From assembly GCA_030064795.1 (NCBI GenBank), contig JASJEI010000281.1, positions 1-19,005 on the forward strand: a stretch of DNA of 19,005 nucleotides, written 5' to 3'. Position numbers and translations under genes: made by a program. The notes below the pieces were generated by a model. The model worked only from the letters and a program-made list of their open reading frames with translations, was not told the origin of the DNA and did not search any database. Shown here piece by piece: positions 14,971-19,005 of the stretch. Each line of letters opens with the position of its first letter. Position 1 is the stretch's first letter. Source of the stretch: Pleurocapsa sp. MO_226.B13 (GTDB lineage Bacteria > Cyanobacteriota > Cyanobacteriia > Cyanobacteriales > Xenococcaceae).

Positions 14971-15141
14971 TTACTCATCTCCAGCTTGGGCATTCAAACG
15001 TCTATTGATCTGGGCGACTTCCTCAACCCACCGTCTTCGTTCCCGATGTTCCATAACCATGATTGATTGGTAATGCCAATGAAAGTGATAGGCGAGATAG
15101 GCTACCTCCTGATAGAGTTGATCTAGGGGGTAGCCTAAGAT
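14971..15141 (-). CDS. DUF6760-like small protein, probably made by -1 frameshifting
   Basis: An open frame of about 56 codons ending at TAA (14971-14973). It encodes GYPLDQLYQEVAYLAYHFHW, then HYQSIMVMEHRERRRWVEEV and AQINRRLNAQAGDE. This pattern (GYPLD-LY-EVA-LAYHFHW ... EHRERRRWV-E---IN) is the DUF6760 small protein found next to the tube and LysM genes in many eCIS clusters. No ATG, GTG or TTG occurs between the upstream in-frame TGA (15178-15180) and the conserved GYPLD; the codon where a start would be expected is TTA (15136-15138). The only ATGs (from 15060) would remove the conserved half. The frame is -1 relative to the upstream chaperone-like gene, and a slip run plus stem-loop lie at the junction, so it is probably expressed as a C-terminal extension of that gene. 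A non-canonical start is the alternative. The listed start (ATC) is nominal. Confidence 0.75.
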   Translation of the reverse strand: MLGYPLDQLYQEVAYLAYHFHWHYQSIMVMEHRERRRWVEEVAQINRRLNAQAGDE

Positions 15142-15147
15142 TCCCCC
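15098..15147 (-). promoter_or_regulatory. Candidate programmed -1 frameshift element (G5 slip run plus stem-loop)
   Basis: On the coding strand a run of five G (15143-15147) is read TCG GGG GAA in the upstream gene. Slipping back one base keeps GGG on GGG in the P site and continues GGA ATC TTA GGC TAC into the DUF6760 frame. Immediately downstream TAGGCTACC (15129-15137) pairs perfectly with GGTAGCCTA (15098-15106). After one C-A mismatch three more pairs (15125-15127 with 15108-15110) close a 14-nt loop. The zero-frame stop TAG sits at the base of the stem, 3 nt past the GGGGGAA heptamer. The heptamer is not the canonical X XXY YYZ form. Confidence 0.6.
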
Positions 15148-15533
15148 GACAGATCCAGTTCCACGGCAAAATCCTGTTCACAGTGAGGGCAGATAATCTG
15201 GAGCGATCGCGTTCCATTGCCATTGAGCCGATTGTACAAGTCCTGCAAATAAGCTAAGTCAGAGGCAAATAACCCTTCAATTACTTTGGGGTTAATTACT
15301 TCGATAGAACCTAGTCGGGTGACAACCCTGGAGAGCAGAATAACGATTAAATAGGCTGGGTTGGCTTGAACCCGAGGGTCTTTCAGGGGAACAATTTCAT
15401 CGGCAGCAGTTGCCAGCCGCATGATCCCTTCCCGATGTAAATTACCCTCTTTGTCCACATAACCTGCTGGTAAGGTAAACTCATACTCAGTTTGCAGCAT
15501 TGTTGTTTGCTCAGTCATAGTCAGATTAGTCAT
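15135..15533 (-). CDS. Phage tail assembly chaperone-like protein
   Basis: A 132-residue protein directly after the tube gene (46-nt gap). It starts at ATG 15533 with AGGGA upstream; a second ATG at 15518 is possible. The N-terminal part is beta-rich (EYEFTLPAGYVDKEGNLHREGIMRLATAADEI), the middle helical (NPAYLIVILLSRVVTRLG, VIEGLFASDLAYLQDLYNRLN), and the end carries a single CPHC pair (IICPHCEQDFAVELD). The LPxGYxDxxGxxHxxGxMRxATAxDE pattern and position resemble tail assembly proteins (gpG / gp41-like) of contractile phages, annotated in eCIS clusters as phage tail assembly protein. It would bind tube or tape measure during assembly. A -1 frameshift after Gly130 would extend it into the DUF6760 ORF, giving a 187-residue product. 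Confidence 0.82.
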   Translation of the reverse strand: MTNLTMTEQTTMLQTEYEFTLPAGYVDKEGNLHREGIMRLATAADEIVPLKDPRVQANPAYLIVILLSRVVTRLGSIEVINPKVIEGLFASDLAYLQDLYNRLNGNGTRSLQIICPHCEQDFAVELDLSGES

Positions 15534-15579
15534 TTCAAATCCCTGTCATCAGCCTAAAAAGTTTCGTTTTTCCAGTACT

Positions 15580-16005
15580 CTATGCTCTCTCCAGACGTTC
15601 ACAAGTCACGGTTAGAGTATCGATGGCAACATCACTTCCCTTCGAATCCAAACTAGGTGCTTCATACTTACTCGCCCAGGCTTGGAAGAAATTCCAGCGC
15701 ACTTTTTCCTGTCCTGTATCATCCAGTAGAATAATCGAACCATTCTTGCGTTCAATCACTCCCTGGACTGCGGCTAAATGCCAGTCATAGAGTTCACGGG
15801 AATCTGTTATGCCCCATTTAAGAGAAATGTCAGGATAACTCGCTTTTCCTCGTAACTTACGCACTGTGGCATCGTCTCCACCCTCACGATATTCCACGAC
15901 TTCTACTTCCGAACCAAAACCACTACATTCAGAAAATCCTGCTTGCACAACACCATCAATCTCCATTAGGAAACGATAGTTTTTATAGGGATCTACTCTG
16001 GGCAT
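15580..16005 (-). CDS. Inner tube protein (gp19/Hcp-like, Pvc1/5-like)
   Basis: A 141-residue tube protein of the T4 gp19 / conserved phage tail region family. Typical features are MPRVDPYKNYRFLMEIDGVVQAGFSECSG at the N-terminus, VEVVEYREGGDDATVRKLRGKASYPDISLKWG in the middle, the helix DSRELYDWHLAAVQG, and strands (GSIILLDDTGQEKVRWNFFQAWASKYEAPSLD ... VAIDTLTVTCERLE). Hexamers stack into the rigid tube that carries cargo and is driven through the target membrane. Only one tube gene is present, whereas PVC has two. GGAG 8 nt before the ATG is a good ribosome binding site. It lies 35 nt after the sheath stop. Confidence 0.96.
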   Translation of the reverse strand: MPRVDPYKNYRFLMEIDGVVQAGFSECSGFGSEVEVVEYREGGDDATVRKLRGKASYPDISLKWGITDSRELYDWHLAAVQGVIERKNGSIILLDDTGQEKVRWNFFQAWASKYEAPSLDSKGSDVAIDTLTVTCERLERA

Positions 16006-16040
16006 GATTAAATCTCCTTTTTAGTTAGTTCAACAATTTT

Positions 16041-17303
16041 TTACTCACCAGCCATCTGCTGGATACGGAAGATCACAAATTCCGCAGGCTTAACAATTGC
16101 CACCCCAATCAAAGCAATAACTCGACCTAATTCCCTTTGATCTTTAGGATTGGTTTCCGCGTCGCATTTAACGAAGAAAGCTTTATCTGGTGTTTCGCCA
16201 AACAAGGCTCCATCACGCCATTCATTTAAGAGAAAGTCCCCAACTGTACGTTTAATTCGTTGCCACAGTGCCAGGTTATTAGGCTCAAAAACAGCAAACT
16301 GCGTTCCTTCATCAATAGACTCCCGCAGATAGTTGAAATAACGACGAGTACTAATATACTTATACTCTCCGTTGTTATCCCCTCCCAGGGTGCGTGCGCC
16401 CCAAACTTTGATATTGCCTTTAAAAGAGCGAATAATATTAATTCCTAGAGGATTTAAACTATCTTGATCTGATTTAGTGAGGTTGTATTGTAAATCTAGA
16501 GCCCCTCGAATGACTTCATTAGCTGGAGCTTTAAAAACACCTCTTTCTCCATCGACTCGTGCATAAACCCCAGCCAGATGTCCACTGGGGGGCAGCATTA
16601 TACCACCATCACTTGATGGATTTAAAATTTGTTGAGCAGGGTCAAAAACCTTAATCCAAGGAAAGTAAAGAGCAGCATAGTCACTATCTCTGGTACTACC
16701 TTTAATGCTGTCTCGGTCAATGGTGGAAGGATTTTGTTGACCATCGAGAATGGCAAATCTGTCTTGGAGGTTTTCACAGTGTTCTATGACAGCTTGTTGT
16801 TCTGTTTGGCTCGTAATGCCAGGGATAGTCACCATGGTAATTTCATCAATGGCGGCAAGAGTTGCGATCGCATTAGTCAACTCTGTATTATTACTAATGC
16901 GGATCACATAACATCTAGTTCCTCCATTATTGAAAAAACCATAGACTGCTTGAGCAAATCTACTCCAAGCATTAAGTTGATTGGCATCAAAACTAGTTGC
17001 ATCTACATCGGTGAGATCATCCAGAGTCTTATCGCCAACCAAGTCAGCAAATTCATTAACAAACTGACTCCAGTTAGTCACCAGCTTAGCTATTCCTGCA
17101 TCAGGAAGCGTCTTGGCTTCTACTTTGAGGGTAACGGTGGTCGTATCATCATCATTAGTAGTTTCGACTCGCTCGGCAGGAAGCTGAATATCTTTGGGTA
17201 CAATGCCAATAAATCCAGCTACACTGGTAGCAACTCCAGCAATCGGTCGAGATGATGGAGGAACTTCTTCAACATATACCCCTGGCGAAAGATACTGTGC
17301 CAT
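16041..17303 (-). CDS. Contractile tail sheath protein (Pvc2-4-like)
   Basis: A 420-residue sheath protein. The N-terminal arm carries the family motif YLSPGVYVEEVPPSSRPI followed by GVATSVAGFIGIVP. Residues about 50-190 are a variable domain with the GTRCYVIRI strand (NNGGTRCYVIRISN). From about 220 the core is well conserved: YAALYFPWIKV, PPSGHLAGVYARVDGERGVFKAPANE, LNPLGINIIRSF, KVWGARTLGG, YISTRRYFNYLRESIDEGTQFAVFEPN and LWQRIKRTVGDFLLNEWRDGALFG. The C-terminal arm (IGVAIVKPAEFVIFRIQQMA) would link subunits between layers. It is compact and the only sheath gene in the window, whereas PVC and Afp have several paralogues. It forms the spring that contracts on triggering. GGAG lies 10 nt upstream of the ATG. 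Confidence 0.97.
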   Translation of the reverse strand: MAQYLSPGVYVEEVPPSSRPIAGVATSVAGFIGIVPKDIQLPAERVETTNDDDTTTVTLKVEAKTLPDAGIAKLVTNWSQFVNEFADLVGDKTLDDLTDVDATSFDANQLNAWSRFAQAVYGFFNNGGTRCYVIRISNNTELTNAIATLAAIDEITMVTIPGITSQTEQQAVIEHCENLQDRFAILDGQQNPSTIDRDSIKGSTRDSDYAALYFPWIKVFDPAQQILNPSSDGGIMLPPSGHLAGVYARVDGERGVFKAPANEVIRGALDLQYNLTKSDQDSLNPLGINIIRSFKGNIKVWGARTLGGDNNGEYKYISTRRYFNYLRESIDEGTQFAVFEPNNLALWQRIKRTVGDFLLNEWRDGALFGETPDKAFFVKCDAETNPKDQRELGRVIALIGVAIVKPAEFVIFRIQQMAGE

Positions 17304-17331
17304 AATCCTTAACTCCTTAATTAAACAGAAT

Positions 17332-18219
17332 TTACTGCTGTAACTCTACGTTGTAATTACTTTCTATGGTTGTTACTGGAATATCGATATTAACCTCCTG
17401 TACTAAATCGTCTAACTCCACCCTTAAGGTGTAAGTTCCACGGGGGATTGCCCCGATTCGATACTGTCCATCTCCATCAGTGGTGGCGCTAAGAACAGGC
17501 TCAACCAAACGAACTGTTGCACCCACAACAGGTTGATTGCCAGCATCAGTAACTCGTCCACCAATCCAGAATAATCTTGGTTCGGTGGCAGGTGCATCAG
17601 GTGAAACTTGCTGAGAAAGTTGCAAATTTCGGGTAAAAACAATGGGAGTTAGCTCTTTTGGCGCAAACAGTTCTTCAAAAAGCAGTTCCTCAAGAGCAAA
17701 GGTTACTGTCACTGTGATTGAGGGACGCAATTGGTTCCCTAGGGCAGTCCAAAACTCGGCGGCGCTTTGCAGTCCATCTACTTGAGCCGTGAGCATTGGT
17801 AGGGGAGGTTCTTGCCCTGAAAGTCGCGTATTATCTAAAAAAGAAAAAGGCTGTCTTTCTGGGATAATGGGATAGGCTGAGAATACTTGCAGCACTTGAC
17901 TGAGTAATCGGTGTTCCTGTAGGGGTAATTCTGCACCACCAACTGGCCAGGCTGTAACCAAGTAAGAACAAGCTATCCGCTTAGGTGGATGATGAATAAT
18001 TGCCTGTCCACCGCGCATTTCAATACTTGGCTCATTGCTACGCAGTTCTAGGTGTTCTCGAATGTCATACAGGAATAAATTCACGGTGGTCTGCCCAGGA
18101 CTAAAGGTTTCTGATGGACGCTCAAAGGAAATTTGAGCCTCCGCTAATTCTGGAAACCTCGGCGATAGTCTCGAATCCTCCAAAATCCTTTTCAATACCA
18201 TACTCAGATCGCGAATCAT
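17332..18219 (-). CDS. Cap/tail terminator protein, DUF4255 (Pvc16-like) with Ig-like extension
   Basis: A 295-residue protein and the first gene of the operon. Residues about 5-190 match the Pvc16 N-terminal / DUF4255 domain (VLKRILEDSR, ISFERPSETF, QTTVNLFLYDIREHLELRSNE, PPKRIACSYLVTAWPVG, EHRLLSQVLQVFSAYPIIP, FWTALGNQLRPSITVTVTFAL). The family forms the hexameric cap that ends tube and sheath growth. Residues about 215-290 add a carboxypeptidase-regulatory / SpaA-like Ig fold (FWIGGRVTDAGNQPVVGATVRL, TTDGDGQYRIGAIPRGTYTLRVE). That domain would project from the top of the particle, a candidate site for attachment or for binding a partner. The start ATG at 18219 has GAGG 9 nt upstream. The sheath follows 28 nt after its stop. 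Confidence 0.93.
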   Translation of the reverse strand: MIRDLSMVLKRILEDSRLSPRFPELAEAQISFERPSETFSPGQTTVNLFLYDIREHLELRSNEPSIEMRGGQAIIHHPPKRIACSYLVTAWPVGGAELPLQEHRLLSQVLQVFSAYPIIPERQPFSFLDNTRLSGQEPPLPMLTAQVDGLQSAAEFWTALGNQLRPSITVTVTFALEELLFEELFAPKELTPIVFTRNLQLSQQVSPDAPATEPRLFWIGGRVTDAGNQPVVGATVRLVEPVLSATTDGDGQYRIGAIPRGTYTLRVELDDLVQEVNIDIPVTTIESNYNVELQQ

Positions 18220-18445
18220 CCTGACTGACCTCGTTGGATTTGCTGAGAAGCTATGCGCTAGAATCTCAAAGCCTAGAGCGTGTTTTAAAACTTCCCAAGA
18301 AGGGACACTTGGCTGCTGAAAGACTTGCTAAATTAAACTTCTAATCTTGATTTAACTGCTTCTTTTAAAACTAGACAAAGATTGTGAGGAACTTGTGTAC
18401 AAACTTAAATGTTACATAAGTTTATTTGGTTCTGTCGCAAAAAAT
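18220..18445. other. Gene-free leader upstream of the operon
   Basis: About 225 bases upstream of the cap gene have no coding potential on either strand. The sequence is AT-rich and contains the perfect palindrome GTTTTAAAAC (18282-18291). It is the natural place for the operon promoter and 5' leader. I see no riboswitch-like structure, operator or tRNA. Confidence 0.6.
18350..18378 (-). promoter_or_regulatory. Weak candidate promoter for the eCIS operon
   Basis: On the minus strand TTGTCT (18373-18378) and TTAAAT (18350-18355) are separated by 17 nt, each matching 4 of 6 consensus bases of a sigma-70-type promoter. They lie about 130 nt before the cap gene start. Such matches are common in AT-rich DNA, so this is only a candidate. 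Confidence 0.2.
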
Positions 18446-18607
18446 CTATCCCTTAGTCAGATATTTTGTAACAATTAAATAATTTCTCAAAGGTAGATAA
18501 GGGAAGATATTGGAGAGAAAAAGGATTAAAAAGTAAAGAAAAGCGAAGCGAAATTTTTACAGAAATTAAAATTCTAGTGAAGAAGAGAGAAAATAAAGTA
18601 ACAATAA
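18446..18607. repeat. Upstream direct repeat, copy 1 (162 nt)
   Basis: It begins CTATCCCTTAGTCAGATATT and ends GAGAAAATAAAGTAACAATAA. It aligns along its whole length, without large gaps, with 18844-19005. Shared islands include ATATTTTGTAACAATTAAA, AAGTAAAGAAAA and GAGAAAATAAAGTAACA. The plus strand is strongly A/G-rich. No terminal inverted repeats or coding potential were found. Confidence 0.75.
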
Positions 18608-18786
18608 ATTGAGGAGAGTAAAGAGGAGTAAAATAAGGATTAATCAAGCTGAAACCTTTATAGAATAAGGTATTAAAGGATAAAAGCTACCAAAAAAGAA
18701 ACAAAAATTCAAGAAGATTAGAGTAAGAACTCAAAAAGCTTCTGGGAGAGGTGGAAGAAAATGAGTTGGGCATCAGAAGAATTATC
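18608..18786. other. AT-rich spacer between repeat copies
   Basis: About 180 bases of purine-rich sequence on the plus strand. I see no convincing open frame, RNA gene or regulatory site. Confidence 0.5.
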
Positions 18787-18843
18787 CTATCCCTTAGTCG
18801 CATATATCTTAACAATTAAAAAATCTCTAAAATACGTATATAG
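18787..18843. repeat. Upstream direct repeat, truncated copy 2 (57 nt)
   Basis: It starts CTATCCCTTAGTCGCATAT and matches only the first third of copies 1 and 3 (through the AACAATTAAAAAATCTCTAAAA block). It is followed directly by copy 3, so the two are in tandem with a 57-nt offset. Confidence 0.7.
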
Positions 18844-19005
18844 CTATCCCTTGGTCACATATTTTGTAACAATTAAAAAATCTCTAAAAGGCGTATCTAG
18901 GAGGAGATATGAGAAAAAAGCGATAAAAAAGTAAAGAAAAATGAAGCGATATTTTTACAAAAAGCAAGAATTGAGTTAAGAAAAGAGAAAATAAAGTAAC
19001 AGCAA
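18844..19005. repeat. Upstream direct repeat, copy 3 (162 nt, reaches window edge)
   Basis: It starts CTATCCCTTGGTCACATATT and aligns with 18446-18607 to the last base of the window, where both read GAGAAAATAAAGTAACA followed by A/G/C-rich bases. More copies may follow outside the window. Confidence 0.75.

Noticed and set aside
16629..17255. A 208-codon open frame on the plus strand opposite the sheath gene
   Set aside because: It is antisense to a strongly supported sheath gene, has no family resemblance and no ribosome binding site; it arises from the codon pattern of the real gene.
18453..18647. A 64-codon minus-strand open frame in the upstream region
   Set aside because: It lies in an AT-rich degenerate repeat, encodes a low-complexity F/L/S-rich peptide, and the equivalent frame is not maintained in the second 162-nt copy as a recognisable protein.
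18446..19005. CRISPR array
   Set aside because: Only three repeats of unequal length with irregular spacing and no conserved short repeat/spacer alternation; no cas genes.
1..19005. Prophage or R-type tailocin
   Set aside because: No capsid, portal, terminase, integrase, holin or lysin genes; DUF4255 cap, LysM tube adaptor and DUF6760 indicate an eCIS.

Overview
The window is a single long gene cluster, with every gene on the minus strand, encoding a contractile injection system (CIS). It is a phage-tail-like nanomachine of the extracellular/thylakoid-anchored type (eCIS, Afp/PVC relatives), not a prophage or a type VI system. The host is almost certainly a cyanobacterium. The palindrome GCGATCGC (HIP1), over-represented in many cyanobacterial genomes, occurs at least 12 times in 19 kb. 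The gene order and protein types also match the cyanobacterial eCIS class. I cannot name a genus.

Layout in the direction of transcription (right to left). 18220-19005: AT-rich, gene-free upstream region with a degenerate direct repeat (two 162-nt copies and one truncated copy). 17332-18219: cap/tail-terminator (DUF4255, Pvc16-like) with an added C-terminal Ig-like domain. 16041-17303: sheath. 15580-16005: inner tube. 15135-15533: tail-assembly-chaperone-like protein. 14971-15141: DUF6760-type small ORF with no usable start codon. 13300-14919: long disordered Ser/Gln-rich protein. 12572-13309: tube-binding LysM protein (Pvc7-like). 11486-12559: hub. 10842-11489: spike. 10423-10821: PAAR tip. 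10008-10409: gp25-like wedge. 6871-10008 and 5896-6858: two baseplate J-like wedge proteins. 5125-5862: tail protein I-like. 4311-5132: baseplate/fibre-associated protein. 4045-4266: small unknown. 2364-3983: fibre A. 2053-2283: small coiled-coil protein. 167-2002: fibre B. The left edge (1-166) holds small repeats, a hairpin and what looks like the 3' remnant of a second coiled-coil gene.

The genes form one transcription unit with short gaps or 1-10 nt stop/start overlaps (TAATG, ATGA, ATGGCTGA, ATGGCACTAG). Tube and sheath would polymerise on a baseplate built from hub, spike, PAAR tip, gp25, two J proteins and the tail-I protein. The cap protein closes the far end, and two paralogous fibres with identical-looking anchors and different tips would bind targets or membranes. 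Not seen here: the AAA+ ATPase (Pvc15), a classical tape measure (Pvc14) and any recognisable toxin. These could lie beyond the left edge.

The most interesting signal is at 15098-15147. The chaperone-like gene ends in a G5 slip run, followed by a perfect 9-bp stem (plus 3 bp). The next ORF lies in the -1 frame and has no ATG/GTG/TTG start before its conserved N-terminus. This is the architecture of the programmed -1 frameshift that makes the G/GT tail assembly chaperones of long-tailed phages, apparently present here in an eCIS.
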